Below, piece by piece: positions 11,313 through 23,009 of a stretch of DNA of 64,000 nucleotides. Below the pieces are notes generated by a model. That model saw nothing but the letters and a program-made list of their open reading frames with translations. It did not search any database and was not told the origin of the DNA. Origin of the DNA: Daphnia pulex (lineage: Eukaryota > Arthropoda > Branchiopoda > Diplostraca > Daphniidae). The number at the start of each line of letters is the position of its first letter. The first letter of the stretch is position 1. Position numbers and translations under genes: made by a program. The stretch covers positions 3,348,001-3,412,000 of the forward strand of contig NC_060021.1 in NCBI RefSeq assembly GCF_021134715.1. The letters run 5' to 3'.

Positions 11313-11993
11313 GGGGAGAACCGGGAAATTGGGGTAGTCTGTAAGTTGGCACCAACCGTTTTTCGTCCTCTTGCGACCGAGGGATTGCATTTTAAAAATT
11401 ACCTGTTATGGTCTTTACTAATAAGCATCTTTAAAAAAATTAATGAAAGAGTCCAAGTAGTATGGGAACAACAAATAAAATAGTTTTTTGGCCCTTAAAT
11501 CGTATCGCTTTTTTTTTTCTTTTGTGGAATTCCCTAGTTAACTTAAAATTTATTAAAAATAAGTTTCTGAAAGGAAATTATTTCCTCTTTTAGAAACCAT
11601 ATTTATTTTTATTGACAAAATTATTGTTTTAAAACGCAATAATAACAAATTCACCTTTTCTCGGGACAAATTGTGTTGCTGGGTTAGCGATAGGAGGGAA
11701 AATTTTTCTGAAAATTTTGGTTTATGCCGCCATCACCACTTGTTTAGCCCATAAATATAACATGGGTCGTTCTACCCCACAAACATGAGCAAGTTGCCCT
11801 GCGAATCGTCCAATTCCCCTTCATTTTTAAAGAGCTTTTGGTTTAAAACAAAGCAATTTGCCGTAAACTAAAAATATACTTTTTAAAGCTAATTTGTTCC
11901 TCTTTTTTAAGCATAGCGGGGATAAAAAAATATTGAGATATAAAGAAGTGGGGGCTCCAAACTAAAAAACCGTCAACTAGTGCAACTCTCACC
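11313..11993. mobile_element. Degenerate MITE related to the GGGGAGA family (copy 1)
   Basis: It starts after TA with GGGGAGAACCGGGAAATTGG and has 'gtaagttggcacc'. It ends near CAACTCTCACC before TA. The inverted ends match only partly. No coding frame. The copy is at 27061-27741. Confidence 0.4.
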
Positions 11994-12284
11994 TACTACC
12001 ATAAAATTACCTATCGGAATCGTCGTAAAACTACATTCCAAATAGGATTGCGTAGCATCGCATCGCTATCATCGCTATCTTATTCAAACGCGCGTCAAAA
12101 CGATAAAGATATGCGCTCATCAAGTGATAGCTTCCGAACAATACAAAAAAGATGCTCCTAAATGTGGATAAATTTTCTGGTTTTTATGCAGTTCCGTTTC
12201 GGTTACCAATCACGCCAGACTGTTCTTTTTATTTAAAAATATCATTTTTGAAATAGAATAAAATAATTTTCTGACTGGACTGAA

Positions 12285-13322
12285 ATGTCCAGAAGTGGCC
12301 AAAGTAGTTCGACGTACACGAGAAAGTTGTACTTTGATCCTAAAGCGGACGAGCCGAAGGGAGACGGCTATTGGATAACAGATGAAGAACTACGTGACAA
12401 ACTTTCGAATCTGGTGGACGTGTCCGAGAACATTGACGAAGTGAGGTATTACAGCAACCCGATTTACCCGTGGCAGGTGTCCAACAATCACCTCCATCAT
12501 GCTTTCATCGTATTCCAAACGAAGAAATGGTGGTGGTCCATCGAGAAAAACAATGAAGGCGTCACAATCCAGCGCTCCAAAAATCAGGAAAGTGTTTGTG
12601 ATATGTACAGGAGGGTGAACCGTACAACCGGGATAACTTCCTCGACAAACATCACATTGGTGAATAAATCCAGTGGATGCACGAAATTAAACGAGCTCAT
12701 CAATTACCTCTGGAGGAAAGATTACTTGAATCAAGAATACGGCGTTCTTTCCTACAACTGTCAACACTTTGCTGATTTAATTTTCAAGCGGATAGCGGAG
12801 TCAAAAACTTTACAAGAGCTGGATGTTTATTTTGATTCGGCAGCTGATCAACCGTCGGGAACAAGTGGGATGGGATTCATCACTGTCGACGAACTTCTCA
12901 GCCGTGTTCATGATTTGAGCTCTTCTGATGAGATTCTAGTTAAAATTGAAATTTACAAGGCACCGATTAACTCGTGGCAGGTCATGGATGCATTAATGTA
13001 TCACCTTTTCGTGATTTTCCAAACGAATGAGGACACATACTGGTCCATCGAGCGATGGCCGACTCGTTTCACGATGCAGCGAGCTAAAAATAAAGGCATT
13101 CTATTGACCGAGTGTGAACGAAACCCTCGGCCAGCAAACTGGTTCACTCCGGTCAAGGTTTATCAATCAGCAAATGCAAAAAGGATGCCCTTGAGTGCAG
13201 TCATGGACTTTATTTGGAAGAAGGACAAATTAAACGAGTCATATGACTCCTTAAGTAATAACAGCAAACATTTTGCCAGAAGTGTTTATAATCAGTTTCA
13301 AGACGGTTGCCAAGTTAAGTGA
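12285..13322 (+). CDS. Two-domain permuted papain-fold-like protein (LRAT/PPPDE type), copy 1
   Basis: An intact 345-residue intronless frame with two related halves, about residues 14-175 and 179-338. Half 1 has LHHAFIVFQT with His72 and ends YNCQHFADLIF with Cys159. Half 2 has YHLFVIFQT with His240 and ends NNSKHFARSVY, with Ser327 where the cysteine should be. An early His followed later by NC-x-HF is the pattern of LRAT/HRASLS and of PPPDE/DeSI hydrolases, which share a permuted papain fold. The substrate (lipid acyl chains or isopeptide bonds) cannot be told from sequence. No signal peptide or membrane segment is seen. I infer that half 1 may be catalytic and half 2 is a pseudo-domain. 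The start ATG is the first in frame. No stops occur within, unlike most neighbours. Confidence 0.55.
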   Translation: MSRSGQSSSTYTRKLYFDPKADEPKGDGYWITDEELRDKLSNLVDVSENIDEVRYYSNPIYPWQVSNNHLHHAFIVFQTKKWWWSIEKNNEGVTIQRSKNQESVCDMYRRVNRTTGITSSTNITLVNKSSGCTKLNELINYLWRKDYLNQEYGVLSYNCQHFADLIFKRIAESKTLQELDVYFDSAADQPSGTSGMGFITVDELLSRVHDLSSSDEILVKIEIYKAPINSWQVMDALMYHLFVIFQTNEDTYWSIERWPTRFTMQRAKNKGILLTECERNPRPANWFTPVKVYQSANAKRMPLSAVMDFIWKKDKLNESYDSLSNNSKHFARSVYNQFQDGCQVK

Positions 13323-13809
13323 AACATATACATTTGTTATTTAACCGTATAAGTGCAACCATGTATAGAGCGTATAAGAATGTTGAAAAAAATAAACTAA
13401 GTAACCCCAGCGCTCGTAATGATTCAACATTATTGGAATCCTAAATTGAATTTACAAATATTTAACAAACGATCCACGATTCTAGTAGACCGAAATCCCG
13501 GAGCGGCTTTCCAGATCTAAATCCGGAGACGCACTTAAAAATATATAAAAAATATAGTCATGTTCGTCTCTGCACGCCCAATTTACCTGCGTTTGCAGAA
13601 AGACGAAATTCCCGCCCGTTTACGAGATATTAAGCGTTAAAGTTTTTTTTTTTGAATTTTGTCAGAAAGTGGGGGGACTTTTACATCGCTTTTCGGAAAA
13701 GCGGGGGAGCTAGAGTAAAAACTAATTTTATAGAAAGGTTTATTGCTATGTCAACCACCAAAATCCAAAAGGAATTTCCTTTCCGGATTTTATTGGGTGA
13801 GATATGACT
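13323..13809. other. No gene seen (copy 1)
   Basis: The 3' flank of the preceding gene, including an AATAAA at about 13390 that may serve as its polyadenylation signal, followed by unassigned sequence. The copy is at 29071-29557. Confidence 0.3.
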
Positions 13810-14063
13810 AATTTTCTGAGAGGCTCATTTTTCCCTTTTCCCTCTCTGTCTGGCAGCCATTTTTTTGTACTCTCCGCCGCGCTCCTTGCGGAAGCAAGCA
13901 GAAGGTTTTATCTGTTGGCCTTCATTTTAGACCCATGAAAGCTATATCGGCCTTCATATTTAGTGGAACCAAGCTGGCTTCCGCAAGGGGCGCGGAGGAG
14001 AGTACAATAAAAATGGCTGCCAGATAGAGAGGGAAAAGGGAAAAATGAGCCTCTCAGAAAATT
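13810..14063. repeat. Long fold-back (inverted repeat) element, copy 1
   Basis: The left arm 13810-13895 (AATTTTCTGAGAGGCTCATT to CTTGCGGAAGC) is nearly the perfect reverse complement of the right arm 13977-14063, with an 81-bp loop. Arms of about 86 bp make this a fold-back MITE able to give a long hairpin RNA. The copy is at 29558-29811. Confidence 0.75.
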
Positions 14064-14384
14064 TGGGGAAATTTTTTCTGGTGATCCAACACACTACTCT
14101 TTTTACCTGGAGAGAAATCATCAATCATATCGGTAGCAGAGCTTTCTGCAACCATACTTAAAGAGAACAAAATTCCTAATGTTCAATTCGCCCCAGTCTT
14201 CAGAAAACATCCAGCATTATTATGACCTCAGCTTGCGCTTACCCAGGGAATGCAAGACAACAACCAAGACATCATAATTCCTTCGAACACCAAAAGAAAC
14301 AATCTGCTTGGAATGACAACGAACTGGGTGAAAAGATCCAAGTTCAGTTATGCTGTGACAGACTTTACTGTGAGTGAAGAAAAA

Positions 14385-17350
14385 AAAAAATTCCGTGCCA
14401 TCACAAAGATCATGTAAAGGCAGTTGACCAAGATTGTATTGAGCAACGACGGATATTGGAAGATTTCAAATTTTACAAGACAGGTCATGGTAGGTATAAA
14501 AACTCAATAGATTGTATTTGACGTGTATTATACTATTTAAATGTTACAGGATTTCCATAAAGAGCTGAAGCCTGTTGCAGAAAAAACACGAGAAAACATT
14601 TCCAACGCAGTAGCTATAGTCAGCAGCAGCAGTGATGAGGACAATGACCGAGGCAATGACATAGTCAAAAGCGATGGAAACCAGGATGGGAACATTTCAA
14701 ATAGTGATGCTGAGGTATGGAATGTTAAACAAATTTAACAAATAGTGATTGTCATATCCCATATAATCATGTATTTTCAGGACTGCTTCTCACCAGGAAA
14801 CCACAGCACTGGCTCACGAAGCTCGAAGTACTTGCAGCACCAATAATTCGTTCATCATCCCCAGCACTTCAACCCTCGATAAGACCACTACTGGGAAGAC
14901 TGGAAGCGAGGCAAGAAGTAAGGACTCGACTGGAAGTAAGTCAAACAAAACTACTCCCCGAGCTGTCAAACGAACTGCTACACCAGAAAAGGCTATGGAG
15001 ACCAGCAACATCATGTCGTCGAACACTGCTGCCACATCAACCTCAGCTATTCCTCCAGAAAAGAAAAAAAACTCGTAAACAGGCTAAACAACTCGCTAAA
15101 CAGCCAAAGAAATCGAACACAGTTGCTGCCGATCCTTCGGCAGGGTTTTCGACTGAGTTGGATTTTTAAACACCGATGTTTCTATGCCGTCTAGAAGCAT
15201 CGGTGTAACAAACTGGAACTCAAGAAACAAAAGACGGCAGATAGCATTACAAAAAGCAGCCTGTGTTAGTAAACCACTCAAAATAACGGAATTCTACTAC
15301 CCTATTTTTCAGAAAATAAGTGAATTGGCTGAGACTCATTTTGACCTTAAAGAATCTCTAAGGATGATGACACAAAATTACCAAAAACTGAAAGAAAAGG
15401 ACAGCAAACGTGATGAGACCATTCTTTCCAGTGGAACTGTTCTTACAAGAATGATCAACGAGTGCCTTCAACAAGAAAGTGCGTCGTCCAGAGGCCGGAG
15501 ATATAAAGATGAAGTGTTGCTGAAGAACCGGAAAAAAATTGTGGATTTTAGGTGGTAGGAAGATGTACGAAATCATATACGCCAATTTCCGTGGCATTTT
15601 ACCATGTCCAAGGACAATTCAAGTGAAACTATTGGAATACGACAACAGTGTAGCCGAAGGTATGTTTCAAATGCAAGTTTCTTTATGAATTTTATTAAAG
15701 GGAAGAGCGGGGTTGGATGAGACAGGGGTTGGATGGGACAGAGGGGTTTTATGTAAGTTCCTCTAATGACAGGAAAATTTCCTTTTAGCCCCGTATTAAT
15801 AAGTGTGTGATGCATATACTCACAATTTTTTTATATTTCCAACCATTACTTCTATGGGATAACCCCTCTGTACCATCCAACCCCGCTCTCCCCTAACTCA
15901 TGTCGTGATTAATAGGAAAGGTAAATGGCGAAGGATTAAGAGATTACCTTGTTGCCGAAAACCTACCCTTTGTTGTTATTGCTATTTCTGAAGATGCAAC
16001 AGCTTTAAAAGGATGTCGGAAATATTCAGCAAAACGGAACTCTGTCATCGGAAATAGCCTCCCTCTTGGTTCAACCGGCCTTCCAAATGCTGAAGACGCT
16101 GTTGTGAACAGCGCAATTGAAATCATAAAAATTATTTCCCAACTGAGGGCTACTGTTGTTTTCATCGTAATGGCTTAACCATTGGCAGACTCCTTTCCGC
16201 CTATGAGAATATGCACTTTTGGGAGTGATAACAGGTTTACCTACAACGACGTCCGTAATCGACTTCACACCATACAATTGGAACTGAAGCAGTTTGGTAT
16301 TGAAATCCTAACATATGGTGCAGACGGTGACTCGAGAGAATTGAAGATGATGCGCGAACACTTAAAGCTAGGATTGGTCCCCAAAACAAGTAATGTACTA
16401 ATTTTAAAGATACCACGTATGTATATTTATGTCCATTTGTTTCTCTGTTGCGATATTCAGCAGAGGATCTAAATGGTTTGCAGCAGAACATTACAAAGTA
16501 CGATCCCTGTTCAGGATGTTGTCCATGAAGGAGTGAAATTACGCACAAGGTTCCTTAAAATCACCAAAAATGCCAAATTGATAATTCCCATTGGTTCAAA
16601 CCTTGTGAGTCCCAATCACATCTCCCTTTTACTAGAAATCGTGTCTAAAGAGAAGCACGGTCTCCACAAATCTGTTATGAATCTTGAAGACAAGATGAAT
16701 TACGACGCCGTCGTTCGTCTTTGCAGTTCAACAGTACAAAATTTATTGAAGAAAGCACGCCCAGGATTCGAACGCTACTTGTTTTACCTGAAAGTCATCC
16801 AGTTCATCTTATCTTCCTACACTGAAAAAGATTTGTCACCAAGGGAAAGAATCTACCGCATCTGCTATGCGGTACTAGCCTTTCGATATTGGCGTTTTTG
16901 GCTCAAGTGTCCACTGATGACGTCTTTTATTTCCCTCAATTCATATATGTGTGCAGAAATTCTTGCACAATCTCTGATTCCAATCGTAGTAAAACTTAAG
17001 GCTGAAAATAAGCCAGAGTTACTTACCACATGGCTCATGAACAGTCAGAATTGTGAAATGTATTTCAAGGCTCTGAGATCGTATACACGTGTCGGATCTA
17101 CGATGACAAATTTCATTTTGGAAGTTATAGATGAACGAGGTACAGAGGTGCCTTACTTTATCGAACAATCATTTGAAAATAATTATATTGTACTAACAAA
17201 TTGTATGCTTCTATCTTAAATGTAGGTTGACTGCAATATTCGAGCCACTGCTGAGGGTCACCAAGCAGGCGTAATATATCCAAGATATCAAAATATGTTA
17301 CAAAGAAGTGGAGGATTAACTAATGCTTTAACAAGCGATCTCCCACTCAA
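14385..17350 (+). pseudogene. Transposase-like gene of an uncharacterised family, decayed, with introns (copy 1)
   Basis: Exon-like blocks run in order: 14390-14491, 14550-14714 (Ser/Asp-rich), 14781-15171 (Ser/Thr/Lys-rich, frameshift in an A-run near 15065), 15184-15659 (coiled-coil-like, then ILPCPRTIQVKLLEY), 15915-16415 (EDATALKGCRKYSAKR, FGSDNRFTYNDV, YGADGDSRELKMM), 16473-17216 (PVQDVVHEGVKLRTRF, EIVSKEKHGL, NSQNCEMYFKALRSYT, FILEVIDERG) and 17226-17350. An in-frame TAA at about 16174 interrupts a block that otherwise continues in frame. The Asp/Asp/Glu spacing and the late Cys-x-x-x-Phe block look to me like a DDE transposase with RNase H fold. This is inference; I know similar proteins only as unnamed repeats in invertebrates. 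The copy is at 30133-33098. Confidence 0.5.
15696..15895. mobile_element. Small MITE inside an intron of the transposase-like gene (copy 1)
   Basis: About 200 bp with inverted ends GGGAAGAGCGGGGTTGGAT and ATCCAACCCCGCTCTCCCC. It lies wholly between the GT at 15660 and the AG at 15914. The inner phrase 'gacagaggggtt' is also inverted near the right end. The copy is at 31444-31643. Confidence 0.6.
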
Positions 17351-17818
17351 CCGGACCGAAATACCCTCTTTCTGGTGGAGGTACTAACGAATCAGATAAT
17401 ATCGAGTAAGAGGGCCAACTCCATATTCACCTAACAGAAAAACAGTAGTCGACACAGTTGAATGTAACGAAACACTTGATGTAGGGAATTGGGCAATTTT
17501 TCGCTCTACCCCTGGGAGTGCAGTTCGTGGAGTTAGTTTAACTGAGACTGAGCAGCATCTATTGGGATAATAATATAACGCTACCTATTAGGTAGAGTTA
17601 TTGGATTTTCCGAATTGGATTTATCAAAGAAGTCCAGCTCTGAGATTTTGCAGGAAGAGTTTTGGAGAAAGAGTAATAAAGTCCAGACATTCCAGACAAA
17701 ATTGGGGTTTTATGCCATTGGTACCGGCTTAATAGAGAAAAAAAGTACCGGGGCAATTACCAAGCTTGTGGTCAATTCGCACGGTTTTCATGATTGTAAT
17801 ACATATGTGTGCACTGTA
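17351..17818. other. Unassigned sequence with a dispersed repeat segment (copy 1)
   Basis: The segment at 17329-17386 (CACTCAACCGGACCGAAATA) resembles 35155-35201, so both belong to one dispersed repeat. A short plus-strand frame at 17615-17896 is not recognised. The copy is at 33099-33566. Confidence 0.25.
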
Positions 17819-18619
17819 GGGGAGACCGGGGCTATGTGGGACAATTTTTTTCTTTACGCTGCCAATTTTTTAAATAGAAGAATTAAGTTAAAATAAAAGT
17901 ATAGGAGTGATTCCCATGCATTTCTCTACATTAGACTATTTTTTCATATTTTTTCGTTAAACTATGTAATAGTTATTTAATTAAATGTAAAGAGGAAAAA
18001 ATGAAGGAAAAAAAATTATTAGGGTTAAACGGAACAGAGCAAGGGGCAAAACAGAAAACCATTTTTCTATGCAACGAACGGATGAAATTTATTGAAAGAC
18101 GCACTAGTGAAAAGGAAATTAATTTCTCTTTCAGAATTACTGTAATTTTTTTCAATCTATTGAGTATAAGTTGAGATACAATCAAAAATGTAAAGATGTC
18201 TTTTTTTCGATCTTTTTTGGTCGTTTACCTGGCAACAGATGGCTGTACCATTTAACCCGGACCCAAACAACATCAAATAAACTAAATTATCAAATACAGA
18301 TTTTTTATAATATAAAAAAAAATATATCTTAAACTAGAAAGAAAACCCTATCAAATAGCTATCTGGGTTTTATAAAAAATATTTATAGAAGTATAAAAGA
18401 ATTAAAAACTAAACGTCCAAATTTTTTTTTCCGATTCCATTTTTTTGTTTTTCCCAAAAAACTCGCAAAATTAATCAGAAATTCAGGAAAAAAGTTAATG
18501 GAATAAATAAAACATCATTTAAAATACGCTGTATTTATTTCAGAATTTATAAACAAATTGTACCTATCAAAACTGCCCTGTACATTTTAGCCCCGTGTCC
18601 CACATAGCCCCGGTTTCCC
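17819..18619. mobile_element. MITE, GGGGAGACCGGGG family (copy 1)
   Basis: Ends GGGGAGACCGGGGCTATGTG and CACATAGCCCCGGTTTCCC are flanked by TA. Interior sequence matches 2205-3046 in reverse orientation. No coding frame. The copy is at 33567-34367. Confidence 0.65.
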
Positions 18620-18842
18620 TACCTTCACCGGCATTTAACGGATTGCAATCATTCTGTGTTTGGCAAAGACACAGCCCATAAAATTGATCTTTTTTTAAAA
18701 AATTGTAAGTCTATTTCCTCATAATACACTTAGAATTAGAACCATAATATGTTTTTTTTTATTTCTTTTCTGCCAATCTACTAAAATAAATTAATAGTGG
18801 ACCTATCTTCATATTTTTCTATCCTAAAAATAAAGTTATTTT
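18620..18842. other. AT-rich spacer, no gene seen (copy 1)
   Basis: Nothing recognisable between the MITE and the satellite array. The copy is at 34368-34590. Confidence 0.3.
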
Positions 18843-18988
18843 TAAGCCAAAGATCTTTGAATCTAAGCCAAAAGTACTGAATCTAAGCCTACATCTTTGA
18901 ATCTAAGCCTAAATCTTTGAATCTAAGCCTAAATCTTTGAATCTAAGCCAAAATCCTTGAATTTAAGCCTAAATCTTTGAATCTAGGC
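18843..18988. repeat. About 20-bp satellite array, copy 1 (cut by the duplication junction)
   Basis: Units like AATCTTTGAATCTAAGCCT repeat about seven times with small variation. The array stops abruptly inside a unit at CTAGGC, where duplication copy 2 begins with TCAGTTGC. Confidence 0.8.
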
Positions 18989-19788
18989 TCAGTTGCAAAT
19001 TTTCAAAATTCGACCTAGAAATTTTGGATCAATGGAGAATCGTCAGGTGCCAACTTACCCCGTAGGTGGGGCAAGTTGGCAGACATTTTTGCAGTTTTTC
19101 TCAATTTCACAATTTCGTGTAAATGAACATTGTAAACAAATACGATCAATTCATAGAAAATCGAAATCTGAATTTGATTTATTCATTCAATTTACAAAAC
19201 GTGTGGTAAAAAAATTCAAATAAATTCACAAAAAGTGACCCTGCCAACTAGCCCCCCTCTCCCCTACTGATTGCTTTTGAGACATGGGTGATTTTCTTAA
19301 TTCTAAAATAATTCCATCAAACAAATCTATTGTCACTAAAGTAGGCATAATTCCCAAAAAGGCACAAAACTGAAAATACCATGGAACTCCTTGTGCAATG
19401 TTCATGGAAGCAACACCAGCAAAATGTAATGTCTTGAGCGCCATTTGCGTACCCGCTACCCGGTTCTCCAATACTTTTTGCGCAGAGTGCTCCAACGGCG
19501 GAACCTCGACAAATGATTTCTAGTTGTTTTTCTAAGGGGAAAAAAAATTCAAATTTCACCTAGCTCAATTTTAGCCTTGTTGTACTTTTCCTTCGAAAAG
19601 TCACCGAATTCCACCAACTGGCCAACGGTTATCCCGGGGGGTTGGCAACTCAAAATTTGGGTGTACGAGGATTCGGAATCTCAAAGATTCTAAAGATTCT
19701 ACAGTTTCTGAGAGATTCTACGAGGTTTCTATGAGATTCTTAATCAAGTTTCCCCCAAAATTCCGCTAGGGGCGCTACTAGCACGATA

Positions 19789-19883
19789 CCCTTCGGGATC
19801 GTTACACGGTCCCTCCGGTAATTTAAAATTGTACAGCGAAATCAATTTCGCTAGACCCTAAGACTCTAAGGGTGACTTTAAAG
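19789..19883 (-). repeat. DIRS internal complementary region-like segment (copy 2)
   Basis: Identical to 4041-4135. Confidence 0.5.
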
Positions 19884-19997
19884 CCGATTTTATTTTGATT
19901 TTGTTGTCCGAAGACTACTGAGTCAACCGTCGACCTCCGGCTTTAAAATTTTTTGAATGTTGACTCTCTAGACCAGTTTCCGGCCCTTAAAATCGCA

Positions 19998-20279
19998 TCA
20001 ACCGACAACCCGCTCTTGAACCCGCAAGCGCCCGCTAGCTGTCGCTTTCGAAGCGGCCGCGCTTCTCGTGGAGTGCGCCCCAAATGTATCCGTGTCGACT
20101 CCGGCGCATCTCAAAGAGGTTTTTATCCAGCGACTCACGGAATTGGGTGCCACCGGCTTATGCGGCGCGATAACGGCTATGACTAGTCTTTCGCTGTTAG
20201 TTGCCGAACGAAACTTCTGCGTTCGCTTTACGTAGTTTTGAACTACTAAAACTGGGCAAAGCAATGCACTCGGGCACAT
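19998..20279 (-). pseudogene. DIRS tyrosine recombinase fragment (copy 2)
   Basis: The encoded 93 residues are identical to those of the fragment at 4250-4531, including the HSTRSAAASKA block. It is equally truncated. Confidence 0.7.
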
Positions 20280-21925
20280 TTAAATTGAAAAATACTGTAA
20301 TAGTCCGCTGTGTTGCGCTTTCCTTGGTGCTATTCATGTAAGGATTCTGAGATGCGCCTTTCTATTTTGATCTGGGTCAAAGTTGATCCAAGTGCCTTTC
20401 TCTTTTGTGACCTGTTGTGACCTACCTATTTCCCTTTCTCTTGACCTATTATTACTCACTTTCCCTTGACTTGTTTTGACCTTTTTTCAGTATAAAACCC
20501 GACGCAGAGTCTCATTCTATAGTTCAGTCTTTTTGACTCACCCGTCGCAGAATGTCACTTTGTAGCTCAGTGTCTCACTACTGGCTCACTCGTCACACCT
20601 CTCGGGTTTATTCTTCATTTCATTATTGTTTCCATATTCATGTATTCGCCCGTCTCATGCTAGAGAAGCCTTGCGCTTCGCATGTAGTCACGTAAAGCCA
20701 ATGTGAACAATAAAATTCTTTTCACCTTTAAATTATTCTATAAAAACCTAGGCAGAGGGGAACCGGAAGGCAACATAACACAGAACATAGGCCCGTATGG
20801 ACCTTCTTCTTACTTAGTCAGCGGGTTTCTTCTTAAGAGTAGATGCCAACAGTACTGCAACTGGGAGAATGCTTAATCAGTTCACTAAGTCAAACTCCCG
20901 GTGCTAGTCCCGTGGGTGAACGCTCACACGACGCACCTATTCACCCACGAGCCCTTAATGGGGAAGTATTTAATCAGCAATGGTTATTCACAATCAAAGA
21001 TTCACACATGTAAATAAGGTTTAAGATGAGCGAGTCACGAATGGGGTTCACAATAAGAATCTTCTTTTCAATCAGGAAGGAACAGTCAAACTGAACTGAG
21101 TTGTCCTTTTCACATCTTTATAGGAGAAAGAAAACGTCATACCTCTTTCCGCTTCGCAACGTCCGAATGGCGTTCGGGTTAAGGACGGCCCGACTATCCC
21201 TACTTTCTCTCTTGGTTGTACGGCCGTCGTCGGCTCTAGAGTTGGGACTTTCAATTGCCCTTGGTGCTGTCGATTTTTCTTTACATATTCTTTAAGTTGA
21301 CGATTGAGCGGAAATAGCCACACGGCCTATCCATTCAATTCGTTACACTATAATGGAGAATTTGACGCCGCTTTCTGAAAAAAAAACGAATTCATAGCCG
21401 ATCGATGCTATTTCTGAGACCCTCATTAGTAATGAGAGCCAACGCCACTAATGTCACCATTTTGCTGGCCAACTGGGCCAACGATAGGGTACGATTCTCT
21501 CCTAGCGAAACGAAGTAGTTTAGTACTGGATTGGGGTCCCACACAATGTTATATTTGGGTCTTAGGGGGTTAATATTGTAACGTACTAAATAGAGGGTGT
21601 ATAAAAGGGGGTGTATTACTAAGGCTACATTCTAGTACAATCACTGTAAGGCAGCCGCGGACAGCCAGGGAACAGCCCGATCAGTCTGACGCTCAACGCT
21701 TAAATACCCGGCAAGGCCGGCACAGTCATGCAATACGTCCGGTTGGACTACATACCAGTCGTCTCATATAGCGTAGTCATTGACCACGCGATAATATTGT
21801 AACACCCTTTGAACAGTCTTGTGACCAACTTTTTTCGTTCCACAATTTTAAATTGTTCCCCAACCGGCATGTCTTCTATCATCCCTAACGCCTTCGATAG
21901 CATAGATCTGGGCACATTCACCGTG

Positions 21926-22480
21926 CTATATGATTTCACACCAATTTGTGGGCTCCGCCGAAACCGAAGTAAGCTCATTAGATCTAGTTCCCCCGCAATG
22001 ATTTATGTACGCCGAAGCCGATGCATTCTCCAGATAAATCCGGATTGAAATGCTTGACGACTTAGCCGCAAACGTCTGCACAGAAAATAGCGCCCCCATT
22101 AGCTCCAACTCATAATGTCTTTTCGTGTAAGCTATTGTCCAAGACCCCCTGATTTTGACCCCAATACAACGAGCTCCACAGCCAGAAAACGAAGCATCCG
22201 TATAAATCTCTAGATCCGGAACATCGGGGAAAAATAACTTGTCGCGATCTACTTTTAAACTAGAAATCCTTTTAAATTGCAAATCTAGCCACGCTCCCTC
22301 CGAGAGTACACATTTAGTTTTTAAGTCATAGTCAGCCCGTCGCGCTCGACTAATATAAAACCTCTGCATACTTCTGAAATGCGATTGGGCAAAGGGAATT
22401 GCCGGAATGGCCGACGTAAAATTTCCCATAATGCTGGCTAACACAACGAAATTGAGTCCATCGCGAGCGCTGATTCGCAT
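21926..22480 (-). pseudogene. DIRS RNase H fragment (copy 2)
   Basis: The encoded 184 residues are identical to those at 6178-6732. Confidence 0.72.
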
Positions 22481-23009
22481 ATGGATTTAACTGCCAATGC
22501 TTTGGCAGACAGAGGGGCAAAAGAATATCGACAGGAATCCAACATCCCCAAATATTCTAACTTTTGGGTGGGATCTTTTGGGTTTTCTCCCAGTTGTTGT
22601 GTTATCGTGCCCTTCTTTCCGCGACCACTAGATGTCGTGCGGCTTGCAAGCGTTGGGACTTGTAGGCAGCGAGTGGAAAGAAGGGCAGTCTCTTTTCAGC
22701 TCGTGGTCGTAAGCCTTGTTTCTCGTCTCTCTATTCCAATACAATTACTTAACCGGAGATCGTTTTCGTAGACTCACTCATCTAACAAAAATTAGTTGGA
22801 TACCTTTTGTTTGTTTTATTTTTGAAAACGTTTCCTTTCTCCACTTTGCCTTTACTACCTTGCTTCTTCTTCCTTGGCTTAATGTTAATCCTCTCGATTC
22901 CTTTATGGAAAGATATTAAACGGGCTTTGTACATCCCCCAATTATTAACTCGAAGAGGGGGTTCCTATAATTTAAATCCAGTCAATTAAGAACTTTTTTA
23001 TAGACCATT

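Larger units (their letters stand above)
3239..18988 (+). repeat. Tandem segmental duplication, copy 1 (about 15.75 kb)
   Basis: This stretch is repeated in the same orientation at 18989-34736. Offset is 15,750 at the start and 15,748 after a T-run difference near 3335. I found only three differences: that T-run, G at 5086 against T at 20834, and G at 5340 against A at 21088. Coding segments in both copies are identical apart from one residue in a short spurious frame. The left edge lies in a MITE and the right edge in a 20-bp satellite. Confidence 0.92.
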
